From contig NZ_JAVFVU010000025.1 in assembly GCF_030929615.1 (NCBI RefSeq), forward strand, positions 1 to 64,000: 64,000 nucleotides of DNA. The letters are read 5' to 3'. Shown one piece after another: positions 53,489 through 62,268 of this stretch (its first letter is position 1; every line of letters begins with the position of its first letter). The translations under genes and the position numbers were made by a program. Origin of the DNA: Dyadobacter sp. LHD-138 (GTDB taxonomy: Bacteria > Bacteroidota > Bacteroidia > Cytophagales > Spirosomataceae). The notes below the pieces were generated by a model that was given only the letters and a program-made list of their open reading frames with translations, made no database searches and had not been told where the DNA came from.

Positions 53489-55174
53489 ATGGCGACAGAA
53501 CTAAACAGATTTTCAAAAACCCTCACCCAGGAAGTTACAAATCCGGCAGCGCAGGCAATGCTTTACGGCATTGGATTGAAAGAAGCTGACATGTCAAAAC
53601 CGCAAATCGGGATTGCCAGCACCGGCTACGAAGGAAACCCTTGTAATATGCACTTAAACGGACTTTCTGTGTATGTAAAACAAGGTATTACTGCCAATGA
53701 CATGGTCGGCCTGATCTTCAACACGATCGGTGTCTCCGATGGTATGACAAACGGAAATGACGGGATGCGTTACTCCCTGCCAAGCCGTGACATCATCGCA
53801 GATTCTATCGAAACTGTGGTTTCTGCACAATGGTACGATGGGGTTATTGCCGTTGTAGGTTGTGACAAAAATATGCCGGGCGCTATCATGGCCATGGCGC
53901 GTATCGACCGCCCGGCGATTATGGTCTATGGGGGAACAATCCGTTCAGGACATTACAAAGGACAAAAACTGGATATCGTTTCTGCTTTTGAAGCCTTAGG
54001 TAAAAAATTCGCCAACAACATCTCCGATGAAGACTATAAAGGCGTAATCCAGAATTCTATTCCGGGCCAGGGTGCCTGTGGTGGTATGTACACGGCAAAC
54101 ACGATGGCTGCTTCAATCGAAGCGATGGGATTAAGTTTGCCATTCAGCAGCTCTTACCCGGCAACACACGAAGGAAAACAGGAAGAATGTAAGAAAATTG
54201 GTGCAGCAATGAAAAAATTGCTTGAACTGAACCTTACACCAAGAGATATCATCACTAAAAAATCGCTTGAAAACGCTTTGACATTGGTTATGGCTTTGGG
54301 TGGTTCTACCAACGCAGCATTGCACTTTCTTGCGATTGCACGTGCGGCAGATCTTCCTTTGACCTTAGATGATATTCAGGAAATCTCTAACAAAGTTCCT
54401 TTTATCGCCGATCTTAAACCAAGCGGTAAATACTTCATGGAAGATATCCTTGCAATCGGTGGTGTGCCTGCTGTAATGAAATATTTGTATTCCAAAGGAT
54501 TGATCCACGGTGACTGTATGACTGTAACGGGAAGAACTTTGGCAGAAGATTTAGCCGAAGCACCGGATCTTGATTTTGAAACACAGAAAATTATTTTCCC
54601 GCTGGAAACCCCGATTAAGTCTTCAGGACATATTCAGGTACTATATGGCAACCTGGCCCCAACGGGTTCTGTTGCAAAAATTACGGGCAAGGAAGGTTTG
54701 ACGTTTGATGGCGAAGCAAAAATCTGTGAGCACGAAACGGAAATTATTACGATGCTTTCCAAAGGAGAAATCAGGGAGGGGCATGTGGTTGTAATCCGTA
54801 ACGCAGGACCAAAAGGCGGACCAGGCATGTCAGAAATGTTGAAACCAACATCTGCAGTAATGGGAGCTGGGCTTGGTGACAAAATTGCACTCATCACAGA
54901 TGGTCGTTTCTCAGGAGGCACACACGGATTTGTCGTAGGGCACATCACGCCGGAAGCATTTGACGGAGGGCCGATCGCACTCGTGAAAGACGGCGACAGA
55001 ATTACCATTGATGCAAATACCCGTCAGCTGATCGTTCACATTTCAGATGAAGAAATGGCCGCACGTAAAGCAGCCTGGGTACAACCCGAGCCAAAGTTTA
55101 CAAAAGGCATGTTGGGAAGATACATCCGCACGGTAAAATCTGCCAGTGAAGGATGTGTAACTGACGAAGCATAG
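53489..55174 (+). CDS. ilvD: Dihydroxy-acid dehydratase
   Basis: 561 residues, full length. Dehydrates dihydroxy-isovalerate and dihydroxy-methylvalerate in valine/isoleucine synthesis. The Fe-S cluster cysteines are in NPCNMHLNGL, VGCDKNMPGA and GQGACGGMYTANTM. RNAGPKGGPGMSEM and GRFSGGTHGFVVGHI are family signatures. It is the first structural gene after the attenuator. Confidence 0.96.
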   Translation: MATELNRFSKTLTQEVTNPAAQAMLYGIGLKEADMSKPQIGIASTGYEGNPCNMHLNGLSVYVKQGITANDMVGLIFNTIGVSDGMTNGNDGMRYSLPSRDIIADSIETVVSAQWYDGVIAVVGCDKNMPGAIMAMARIDRPAIMVYGGTIRSGHYKGQKLDIVSAFEALGKKFANNISDEDYKGVIQNSIPGQGACGGMYTANTMAASIEAMGLSLPFSSSYPATHEGKQEECKKIGAAMKKLLELNLTPRDIITKKSLENALTLVMALGGSTNAALHFLAIARAADLPLTLDDIQEISNKVPFIADLKPSGKYFMEDILAIGGVPAVMKYLYSKGLIHGDCMTVTGRTLAEDLAEAPDLDFETQKIIFPLETPIKSSGHIQVLYGNLAPTGSVAKITGKEGLTFDGEAKICEHETEIITMLSKGEIREGHVVVIRNAGPKGGPGMSEMLKPTSAVMGAGLGDKIALITDGRFSGGTHGFVVGHITPEAFDGGPIALVKDGDRITIDANTRQLIVHISDEEMAARKAAWVQPEPKFTKGMLGRYIRTVKSASEGCVTDEA

Positions 55175-55183
55175 TAAAAGAAC

Positions 55184-55396
55184 ATGGAAAAAAGTCAATT
55201 CAAATTGGATAGAACAGCTTTTCATGCAGGAACGCATGAAGAAACTGAAAAATACTATGCGAAAACTCAGCCCGAAACATCAATTGAAAGACTGATGGCG
55301 GCTAATTATCTCAATAGCATCGCATTCCAGTTTGAGTTGAACAATCCTCCAAAAATGGATAGGACTGTTTTCTCAATGCGAAAACACATGTTATAA
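55184..55396 (+). CDS. Small protein paired with a nucleotidyltransferase, inside the ilv operon
   Basis: 70 residues, starting 9 bases after ilvD. It contains the repeated phrase LDRTAF (8-13) and MDRTVFSMRKH (58-68). The same small protein, with its pattern '.MDR..FS.RKH', typically precedes a nucleotidyltransferase gene in Bacteroidota (recalled). The stop overlaps the next start by one base (TAATG), so the pair is translated together. It is probably the partner of a toxin-antitoxin-like or defence pair; its action is unknown. Confidence 0.55.
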   Translation: MEKSQFKLDRTAFHAGTHEETEKYYAKTQPETSIERLMAANYLNSIAFQFELNNPPKMDRTVFSMRKHML

Positions 55397-55860
55397 TGGC
55401 AAATATTTTCAACGACGATTTTCAGGACTTCTTGAAGGCATTAAATGAATGTCAGGTTGAATATATTTTGGTTGGAGGTTATTCTGTAATTCTTCACGGC
55501 TATTCCCGAACGACTGGCGACATGGACATTTGGGTAAAAAAAACGAAGGAAAATTATTTAAAAATTGGAAAGGCATTTAGACGATTTGGAATGCCATTGT
55601 TTGATATGACAGAATCCAACTTTTTATCGAATCCAGCCCTTGACGTTTTTACATTTGGAAGAGCCCCGGTATCCATTGATATAATAACGAAGTTAAAAGG
55701 CTTGGAATTTGAATATGCCTATAATAACGCATCAGACCATATTGTAGATGATTTAACAATCAGGCTGATCAATTATAGAGACTTGATTACAGCAAAAAAA
55801 GCTGCCGGAAGGCCAAGAGATATAAATGATATTGAAAATCTAGAAAATTCATCCGACTAA
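55396..55860 (+). CDS. Nucleotidyltransferase-fold protein (module 1 in the ilv operon)
   Basis: 154 residues. The nucleotidyltransferase motif GGYSVILHGYSRTTGDMDIW has metal-binding Asp42 and Asp44. The rest is AT-rich and helical (DVFTFGRAPVSIDIITKLKG). It resembles the DUF6036/AbiEii-like nucleotidyltransferases paired with short partners. It ends 14 bases before ilvB, and nothing between them suggests a separate transcript. Base composition is lower in GC than the ilv genes, consistent with insertion. Confidence 0.65.
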   Translation: MANIFNDDFQDFLKALNECQVEYILVGGYSVILHGYSRTTGDMDIWVKKTKENYLKIGKAFRRFGMPLFDMTESNFLSNPALDVFTFGRAPVSIDIITKLKGLEFEYAYNNASDHIVDDLTIRLINYRDLITAKKAAGRPRDINDIENLENSSD

Positions 55861-55874
55861 ATAAGTAAGAGGTC

Positions 55875-57635
55875 ATGGAATTTAATGAAAACCAAACACA
55901 AACAACCGAAATCGCTGAACAGCCAGTTTCGGTAACAACGCCAGAACTGATCAACGGTTCTCATGCACTGATCCAGTCATTGATTGCCGAAGGCGTCGAA
56001 ACAATTTTTGGATATCCGGGCGGAGCTATTATGCCCGTTTACGATGCGATCTATGATTATCAGGAACAAATCAATCATATTCTCGTACGCCACGAACAAG
56101 GTGCCGCGCACGCAGCAGAAGGATTTGCCCGTATCAGCGGTAAGGTTGGGGTATGTTTGGCAACATCAGGCCCGGGTGCCACCAATCTTGTCACAGGCAT
56201 TGCAGACGCCATCATTGACTCTACGCCAATGGTCTGTATTGTGGGCCAGGTTGGATCTCATTTGTTGGGAACGGATGCTTTCCAGGAAACGGATATCATG
56301 GGTGTTACCATTCCGATTACGAAATGGAACTACCAGATTACCAATGCTGATGAAATTCCCGAAATTATTGCCAAAGCATTTTATATAGCAAAGTCGGGCC
56401 GTCCGGGACCGGTATTGATTGATATCACAAAAGATGCACAGCAGAAACTGATGACGAAACCTTTTCTACACAAAAAGTGTGAAAAATTACTTAGTTATCG
56501 TCCCCGTTTGTCGCCCAAAGAAGAGCAGGTTGAAGCAGCTGCAAAGCTTATCAATGAAGCTAAACGTCCGTTTTTATTCTTCGGACATGGCGTGCAAATC
56601 GCCGGTGCTGAACAGGAATTGCTGAAATTTATTGAAAAAACAGATGTTCCTGCCGCTTCAACACTCCTAGGACTTTCGTCCGTTTCTGTTGATCACCCGA
56701 ATTATGTGGGCTGGTTAGGCATGCATGGAAACTATGGAACAAACGTGCTTACGAACCAGTGTGACCTGATCATCGCAATCGGTATGCGTTTCGACGACCG
56801 TGTAACCGGTGATTTGAGCCGTTATGCAAAACAGGCCAAAGTGGTTCATATCGAAATTGATCCGGCCGAAATTGATAAGATCAAAAAGGCAGATGCTCCG
56901 GTTGTGGGTGATGCAAAAAAAGCGTTGGAAATGCTTTTGCCACTCGTGAAGGAAAATAACCACGAAACATGGCGGGCAGAATTCAGGAAATTCGATGCCA
57001 TTGAAGACGAAAAAATCACGCAGCCTGAACTTGCGCCGACCACGGAAAAAATAAAAATGGCGGAGGTTATCCGTACACTTTCTGATAAAACCAAGGGTGA
57101 AGCGGTAATCGTAGCGGATGTTGGTCAGCACCAGATGATGGCAGCCCGCTATTATCAGTTCAAAAAGGCAAACTCCTTCATTACCTCCGGTGGATTGGGG
57201 ACCATGGGTTATGCTTTACCAGCGGCCTTCGGTGCAAAAGTAGGAGCTCCTGACCGCGAAGTGGTTACCATTATCGGTGACGGTTGTTTCCAAATGACGA
57301 TCCAGGAATTAGGAACCATTGCACAAAGCGGCTTGCCGGTTAAGATCATTATCCTGAATAACAACTTCTTAGGGATGGTTCGCCAGTGGCAGCAGCTTTT
57401 CCACCAGAAACGTTATTCATTTGTTGAGCTGCAAAACCCTGATTTCATCACGATTGCAAAAGGTTTTGGTATCGACGGACATACCTGCGGCGCCAGAGAA
57501 AACCTGAACGATTCGCTTGACCAAATGCTTGCTTCCGACAAACCCTATTTATTGGAAGTATTGGTTGAAAAAGAAGAAAATGTATTTCCAATGGTTCCAA
57601 CGGGAGCTTGTGTAGCGGATATCAGACTGGAATAA
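55875..57635 (+). CDS. ilvB: Acetolactate synthase, large subunit
   Basis: 586 residues. A thiamine diphosphate enzyme making acetolactate or acetohydroxybutyrate. The activating Glu lies in RHEQGAAHAAEGFAR, and the ThDP/Mg motif is GDGCFQMTIQELGTI...ILNNN (about 473-500). IFGYPGGAIMPVYDAI opens the catalytic core. The N-terminal extension (1-20, Thr/Gln-rich) is longer than in enteric homologues. Confidence 0.96.
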   Translation: MEFNENQTQTTEIAEQPVSVTTPELINGSHALIQSLIAEGVETIFGYPGGAIMPVYDAIYDYQEQINHILVRHEQGAAHAAEGFARISGKVGVCLATSGPGATNLVTGIADAIIDSTPMVCIVGQVGSHLLGTDAFQETDIMGVTIPITKWNYQITNADEIPEIIAKAFYIAKSGRPGPVLIDITKDAQQKLMTKPFLHKKCEKLLSYRPRLSPKEEQVEAAAKLINEAKRPFLFFGHGVQIAGAEQELLKFIEKTDVPAASTLLGLSSVSVDHPNYVGWLGMHGNYGTNVLTNQCDLIIAIGMRFDDRVTGDLSRYAKQAKVVHIEIDPAEIDKIKKADAPVVGDAKKALEMLLPLVKENNHETWRAEFRKFDAIEDEKITQPELAPTTEKIKMAEVIRTLSDKTKGEAVIVADVGQHQMMAARYYQFKKANSFITSGGLGTMGYALPAAFGAKVGAPDREVVTIIGDGCFQMTIQELGTIAQSGLPVKIIILNNNFLGMVRQWQQLFHQKRYSFVELQNPDFITIAKGFGIDGHTCGARENLNDSLDQMLASDKPYLLEVLVEKEENVFPMVPTGACVADIRLE

Positions 57636-57690
57636 TGTAAATGAATTTTCAAAAATCACTTGCATTTTTTCACTAGACATTAAAAGAATC

Positions 57691-58224
57691 ATGACAACTT
57701 ACACCATTTGCGTATTTACGGAAAATACGATTGGGATATTAAATAAGATCACAACCATTTTCACCCGTCGCCGGATCAATATTGACAGTCTGACGGTTTC
57801 GGAAACGGAACGTAAGGGTATTTCCCGCTTCACCATCGTCATTCGTCATGAATCACGTGAAGCCGTTGAAAAGCTGGTTCGCCAGATCCGTAAGGTAATT
57901 GAAGTGCTGGCCGTTTTCGGGTATTTGAACGACGATATCGCTTACAATGAAATTGCGATGTTCAAGATCTCAACACCGATCGGAGCAAAACCGCTTGACA
58001 TTGAAACGATCAACAAAGTGTACAAGGCCTGGGTCGTTTACTGGCATCTGACTTATGTGATTATTCAAAAAACAGGCACGGAAGAAGAAATTTTCGAATT
58101 CTTCAACTATATCAAACCACACGAAATCCTTGAATTTGTACGTTCGGGACGTGTGGCAGTAAGCAAATCACCTCAGACGCTGGTAGATTATCTGCCGGAA
58201 GCTGAGTGGGAGTATTATATGTAG
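57691..58224 (+). CDS. ilvN: Acetolactate synthase, small (regulatory) subunit
   Basis: 177 residues. An N-terminal ACT domain (TTYTICVFTENTIGILNKITTIFTRRRINIDSLTVSETE), where valine binds, is followed by the C-terminal ALS-small domain. It gives feedback control of IlvB, encoded 55 bases upstream. Confidence 0.93.
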   Translation: MTTYTICVFTENTIGILNKITTIFTRRRINIDSLTVSETERKGISRFTIVIRHESREAVEKLVRQIRKVIEVLAVFGYLNDDIAYNEIAMFKISTPIGAKPLDIETINKVYKAWVVYWHLTYVIIQKTGTEEEIFEFFNYIKPHEILEFVRSGRVAVSKSPQTLVDYLPEAEWEYYM

Positions 58225-58503
58225 TAACAACATTCCGTTATGATCAGGAGGCTCTTGTTGAGCCAATTTTAGCATAACAAGCAGGATTGCTATAAGCAGG
58301 ATGCTTCTCCGAACCACTAGGTTAAGTCATTTTGAGTAGAAAAAAACCTGGAAGGGCAACCTGTTTATAGAACCAGGTAATTCCAGATTTGGCAAAACTC
58401 CGTAGGCGTTGCCTGTTTAAGAAAATGTTTCTTAAGAAGTATCAAATCCATTTTTAGTAATATTGTCCTTTAATCAAGTAATCAATAATTCAATTAATAA
58501 TCA
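58225..58503 (+). promoter_or_regulatory. Structured leader region upstream of ilvC
   Basis: 279 non-coding bases inside the operon. ACCTGG (58346-58351) pairs with CCAGGT (58373-58378). GGCAAC in that loop (58355-58360) can pair with GTTGCC (58408-58413), an H-type pseudoknot layout. A further 8-base inverted repeat TTAAGAAA-ATG-TTTCTTAA lies at 58417-58435. A ten-codon ORF with three consecutive Leu codons (MIRRLLLSQF) starts at 58240. A second regulated leader is possible, but each element alone is weak. Confidence 0.3.
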
Positions 58504-59550
58504 ATGGCAAAATTAAATTTCGGCGGGGTCGAAGAAGAAGTAGTTACCCGCGAAGAGTTCCCACTAGAAAAAGCACGCGAAGTATTATCTACTGAAACCA
58601 TTGCCGTGATCGGATACGGTGTTCAAGGTCCTGGTCAAAGCTTAAACATGCGTGACAACGGATTCAACGTTATCGTTGGACAACGTAAAGGTGGTAAATC
58701 ATGGGATAAAGCGATTGCTGACGGATGGGTTCCTGGTGAAACGCTTTTCGAACTTGAAGAAGCATTGGCAAAAGGAACAATTATTTGCTACCTTCTTTCT
58801 GACGCCGCTCAAATCGAATTATGGCCAACTGTTAAGGCTAATTTGACTGCCGGTAAATCATTATATTTCTCACATGGTTTCGGTGTAACTTATAAGGATC
58901 AAACTGGAATCGTTCCTCCTGCTGACGTAGATGTTTATCTTGTAGCGCCAAAAGGATCAGGAACTTCTCTTCGTCGTTTGTTCGTAGAAGGAAAAGGCTT
59001 GAACTCATCTTTCGCTGTGTTCCAGGATGCAACTGGTAAAGCACGTGAAAAATGTATCGCAATGGGTATCGGTGTTGGTTCAGGATATTTGTTCGAAACT
59101 GATTTCTACCGTGAAGTAACTTCTGACCTTACAGGGGAACGTGGTACTTTGATGGGTGCTATCCAGGGAATTTTTGCTGCGCAGTATGAAGTGCTTCGTT
59201 CAAACGGACACACACCATCAGAAGCTTTCAATGAAACCGTTGAAGAATTGACGCAATCATTGATGCCTCTTGTTGCTGAAAACGGTATGGACTGGATGTA
59301 CGCAAACTGTTCAACAACTGCTCAACGTGGTGCGCTTGACTGGTGGAAACCTTTCCGTGATGCTACTAAGCCTGTTTTCGAACAACTTTACAACTCTGTA
59401 AAATCAGGCGAGCAAGCTAATATCTCCATCACGCGTAACTCACAACCTGACTACCGTGTGAAATTGGAAGAAGAACTAGCTGAACTTCGTGAATCAGAAA
59501 TCTGGCGTGCAGGTACTACGGTACGTAGCCTTCGCCCTGAACGCGGATAA
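58504..59550 (+). CDS. ilvC: Ketol-acid reductoisomerase
   Basis: 348 residues. Rearranges and reduces acetolactate with NAD(P)H. The dinucleotide loop is IAVIGYGVQGPGQSLNMRDNGFNVIVGQRKG (about 34-64); the metal-binding acidic residues lie in the ATGKAREKC..GVGSG and ETDFYREVTSDLTGERG regions. Codon use is very regular, as for a highly expressed gene. A terminator follows. Confidence 0.96.
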   Translation: MAKLNFGGVEEEVVTREEFPLEKAREVLSTETIAVIGYGVQGPGQSLNMRDNGFNVIVGQRKGGKSWDKAIADGWVPGETLFELEEALAKGTIICYLLSDAAQIELWPTVKANLTAGKSLYFSHGFGVTYKDQTGIVPPADVDVYLVAPKGSGTSLRRLFVEGKGLNSSFAVFQDATGKAREKCIAMGIGVGSGYLFETDFYREVTSDLTGERGTLMGAIQGIFAAQYEVLRSNGHTPSEAFNETVEELTQSLMPLVAENGMDWMYANCSTTAQRGALDWWKPFRDATKPVFEQLYNSVKSGEQANISITRNSQPDYRVKLEEELAELRESEIWRAGTTVRSLRPERG

Positions 59551-59594
59551 TTCGTTGATTTCAAGTCAAATTTTTTTGAAATTTGAAAAATATA

Positions 59595-59633
59595 TACCCC
59601 TGATTTCGTTAAGAGTCAGGGGTACTTTTTTAA
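59595..59633 (+). terminator. Intrinsic terminator after ilvC
   Basis: Stem TACCCCTGA / TCAGGGGTA with a 12-base loop, followed by CTTTTTT. It divides the ilvD-C transcript from the nucleotidyltransferase module and ilvA, unless it is read through. Confidence 0.8.
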
Positions 59634-59639
59634 ATGCTT

Positions 59640-60077
59640 ATGGAATTTGACAACGATGGAAATCTATTTCCATATAAAGCACACACGCCAGATCTAAATG
59701 AGTTTGAAGTAGTTTTCGGGTTTGATCAACATCGCAAATTACTTCTTTCCACACTGTCCGCTTTTATCAACGGTGTCCAAAGCATCATACCCGATGATTT
59801 TACAATATGGGTCGATGGGAGTTTTGTAACACTGAAAAATGATCCTAAGGATATAGATATTGTTGTATTTATTAATTTTCAACATTTTGAATCAAAAGAG
59901 AATCAGTTAACCGCTTTAAAAGAGAGACAGGAATTTGTAGATTTGTATTATGTGAAAGTCTTTCCCGGCGATCATCCTAATTTTCATCTGACACAATTTG
60001 ACAAGTTAGACTGGTTTCATTTCTTCACATCCGATAGAAAGAATAAACGGAAAGGATTCATTGAACTAAAATTCTGA
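59640..60077 (+). CDS. Nucleotidyltransferase-fold protein, DUF6932-like (module 2)
   Basis: About 145 residues (ATG 59640; 59634 also possible). The nucleotidyltransferase core is WVDGSFVTLKNDPKDIDIVVFI, that is G-S, nine residues, D-I-D, with preceding helix and following strands. It ends FFTSDRKNKRKGFIELKF. The gene is AT-rich. It begins just after the ilvC terminator and is followed after 2 bases by a small partner gene. It resembles DUF6932-type proteins of unknown action. Confidence 0.6.
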   Translation: MEFDNDGNLFPYKAHTPDLNEFEVVFGFDQHRKLLLSTLSAFINGVQSIIPDDFTIWVDGSFVTLKNDPKDIDIVVFINFQHFESKENQLTALKERQEFVDLYYVKVFPGDHPNFHLTQFDKLDWFHFFTSDRKNKRKGFIELKF

Positions 60078-60079
60078 TT

Positions 60080-60286
60080 ATGGAAATTCACGATGAACTT
60101 GAAATAGAAATTTTTCATACCCTTGAAAAAATCCGTCGTGTCGAAAACATGATCAATAGACATGTCGACTCAGGATCAGAAAATCTAATTATAAATCAGT
60201 ACATTTCTCTGAAAAAAGAATTGTCGCAACAATTAGCTGACTTACTATCTCAAGCAACAAACGCCAAGGTTCAAATTGCTGCCTAA
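60080..60286 (+). CDS. Small helical partner of module 2
   Basis: 68 residues: MEIHDELEIEIFHTLEKIRRVENMINRH and LKKELSQQLADLLSQATNAKVQIAA, two predicted amphipathic helices that could form a coiled coil. It starts 2 bases after the nucleotidyltransferase stop and ends 18 bases before ilvA. Its role as a partner protein is inferred from spacing. Confidence 0.5.
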   Translation: MEIHDELEIEIFHTLEKIRRVENMINRHVDSGSENLIINQYISLKKELSQQLADLLSQATNAKVQIAA

Positions 60287-60304
60287 AAGAACCTTTTATT
60301 AAAT

Positions 60305-61546
60305 ATGTCCCCAACACTCGACAACATTTTCCTCGCTGCCGAACGGCTTCGTGGCATCATTAACCATACCCCATTGCTTTATAACGCCCATTTATCGGAG
60401 CAATATGAAGCCAATATTTATTTAAAAAGAGAAGACCTTCAAACGGTTCGTTCGTATAAAATCAGAGGCGCCTATAACAAAATGGCAAGCCTGAGCGCAG
60501 AAGCCCTGGCAGGCGGTGTCGTATGTGCGAGTGCCGGAAATCATGCGCAAGGTGTTGCCTATGCCTGCCGGAAAATGGAAGTAAAAGGCGCTATTTTTAT
60601 GCCGACAACAACGCCTGCCCAAAAGGTCAAACAGGTTCGTTTGTTCGGAAAAGAATGGGTAGAAGTGCATCTGGTAGGCGATACTTACGACGACGCATAC
60701 CACGCTTCCGTAGCATACCAAAAGGCCAACAACGCCACATTTGTGCATCCGTTTGACGATTTGCAAGTGATTGAAGGCCAGGGAACCGTTGGCTTGGAAA
60801 TATTCAAAGATGCCAATTTCCGGATCGATTATCTGTTGATGGCCATTGGTGGCGGCGGATTAGCTTCCGGTATTTCAACGGTTTTTAAACAGCTTTCTCC
60901 CAAAACGCAACTCATTGGTGTGGAACCATTAGGCTCTCCTACGATGCAAAAATCCATCGAAGAAGGCCATGTCGTTACCCTTGACACGATTGATAAATTC
61001 GTAGACGGTGCCGCGGTTCGTCGTGCCGGTGATATTACCTTTGAAATTTGCAGCAAGAGTCTGGACAACGTTTTGCTCGTTCCGGAAGGAAAGGTTTGCT
61101 CGACTATTTTACAGCTTTACAACGAAGAAGCCATCGTAGCCGAGCCGGCAGGCGCCTTAACGGTTGCCGCACTGGACATGGTAAAAGACGAAATCAAAGG
61201 CAAAAATGTCGTTGCATTGATCAGTGGCGGCAACAATGATATCACGCGCACGGAGGAAATCAAGGAAAGATCCTTACTTTACGAAGGATTAAAACATTAT
61301 TTCATCATTCGCTTTCCCCAACGCTCCGGCGCTTTCCGTGAGTTTCTGAACGTACTCGGGCCAAATGATGATATCGCACGATTTGAATATGTGAAGAAAA
61401 CAAACCGGGAACAAGGCCCTGCACTCGTTGGTATTGAATTAAAAAACCGGGAAGATTTTGACCCGTTAATCCTGCGTATGAACGAAAACAGAATTGTGTA
61501 CGAATACCTGAATGACCAGCCTGATTTGTTTCAGTTTATGGTTTAA
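60305..61546 (+). CDS. ilvA: Threonine dehydratase (biosynthetic, single ACT-like domain)
   Basis: 413 residues. A PLP enzyme that deaminates threonine to 2-oxobutyrate for isoleucine. The PLP Lys is in SYKIRGAYNKM (about 50-60), and the phosphate loop is GGGGLASG (about 182-189). The C-terminal region (about 325-413) is one ACT-like domain (GLKHYFIIRFPQRSGAFREFLNVLG), where isoleucine feedback acts; enteric IlvA has two. Transcription may start with module 2 or by read-through. Confidence 0.92.
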   Translation: MSPTLDNIFLAAERLRGIINHTPLLYNAHLSEQYEANIYLKREDLQTVRSYKIRGAYNKMASLSAEALAGGVVCASAGNHAQGVAYACRKMEVKGAIFMPTTTPAQKVKQVRLFGKEWVEVHLVGDTYDDAYHASVAYQKANNATFVHPFDDLQVIEGQGTVGLEIFKDANFRIDYLLMAIGGGGLASGISTVFKQLSPKTQLIGVEPLGSPTMQKSIEEGHVVTLDTIDKFVDGAAVRRAGDITFEICSKSLDNVLLVPEGKVCSTILQLYNEEAIVAEPAGALTVAALDMVKDEIKGKNVVALISGGNNDITRTEEIKERSLLYEGLKHYFIIRFPQRSGAFREFLNVLGPNDDIARFEYVKKTNREQGPALVGIELKNREDFDPLILRMNENRIVYEYLNDQPDLFQFMV

Positions 61547-61566
61547 AACCCTCTGAAAAGCATTAA

Positions 61567-61595
61567 TTGTTAGGCTTGATTATTTGTTATCTTTG
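61567..61595 (+). promoter_or_regulatory. Candidate promoter of the mntA-hepT pair
   Basis: A -33-type TTG (61567-61569), 18-base spacer and exact -7 box TATCTTTG (61588-61595), 31 bases before the mntA start. It suggests the pair can be transcribed independently of the ilv operon. Confidence 0.5.
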
Positions 61596-61625
61596 TTAAT
61601 AAGTTAATTAACCAATTTGAGTGTT

Positions 61626-61934
61626 ATGCTACCGGATAAACAGCAAATTATTGAGTTAATCCAAAGCCGTAAACCTGCAATTCAAAAATTAGGTGCTGAA
61701 CGGCTTGGCTTATTTGGTTCGTTTGCCAGAGGCGAACAGAACGAAATGAGTGATATTGACTTAGTGGTAGAATTCAAGGCAGGTATGAAAAGATATAAAA
61801 ACCTCCTTGATTTAGTAGATTTATTAGAAGAAACACTTCAAAGAAAAGTTGATTTATTAACCTGGGAAGGAATGGCTTCATTTGTTCAACGAGAAGCAAA
61901 AAAAGATATTCAATATGTCTCCTTCATTGATTGA
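61626..61934 (+). CDS. mntA: MntA-type antitoxin, minimal nucleotidyltransferase
   Basis: 102 residues from ATG 61626. The motif GSFARGEQNEMSDID is exactly G31-S32-x10-D43-x-D45, the GSX10DXD signature of the MNT proteins that AMPylate HepT toxins. It overlaps hepT by 20 bases, the usual gene order. In studied systems MntA transfers AMP to a Tyr of the HEPN partner and silences it. A TTG start 9 bases earlier is possible. Confidence 0.85.
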   Translation: MLPDKQQIIELIQSRKPAIQKLGAERLGLFGSFARGEQNEMSDIDLVVEFKAGMKRYKNLLDLVDLLEETLQRKVDLLTWEGMASFVQREAKKDIQYVSFID

Positions 61935-62265
61935 GTTTTTAGAACACATTGGAAAAGAACTGGACTTTCTTGTTACCCATTCTTCCAACGTCACATTCGA
62001 ACAGTTTGTTAACGATGATCTGATTAACCGGGCATATTTAAGAAGTCTTGAAATTATCGGGGAGGCTGCAAAAAAAATACCTGATGAAATCCGCTATAAG
62101 TACCTCGAAGTAAACTGGCGAGGTATGGCCGGTTTAAGAGATATCTTAATTCATGAATATTTTCAGGTAGATTATGAATTGGTATGGGAAGTAATTCAAA
62201 ACGATATCCCGCTGGCCAAAGAATGGTTTGACGTCATCATCACCGAAGAAAGAAACTACCAGTAA
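61915..62265 (+). CDS. hepT: HepT-type HEPN ribonuclease toxin
   Basis: 116 residues from MSPSLIEF. Contains the HEPN motif R75-x4-H80 followed by x-Tyr82 (RDILIHEY), the R-X4-H-X-Y signature of HepT toxins; the Tyr is the AMPylation target. Helices such as INRAYLRSLEIIGEAAKKIPDE are family typical. It is expected to cleave RNA (or tRNA ends) when freed from MntA. It forms module 3 in the branched-chain locus. Confidence 0.87.
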   Translation: MSPSLIEFLEHIGKELDFLVTHSSNVTFEQFVNDDLINRAYLRSLEIIGEAAKKIPDEIRYKYLEVNWRGMAGLRDILIHEYFQVDYELVWEVIQNDIPLAKEWFDVIITEERNYQ

Positions 62266-62268
62266 ATA

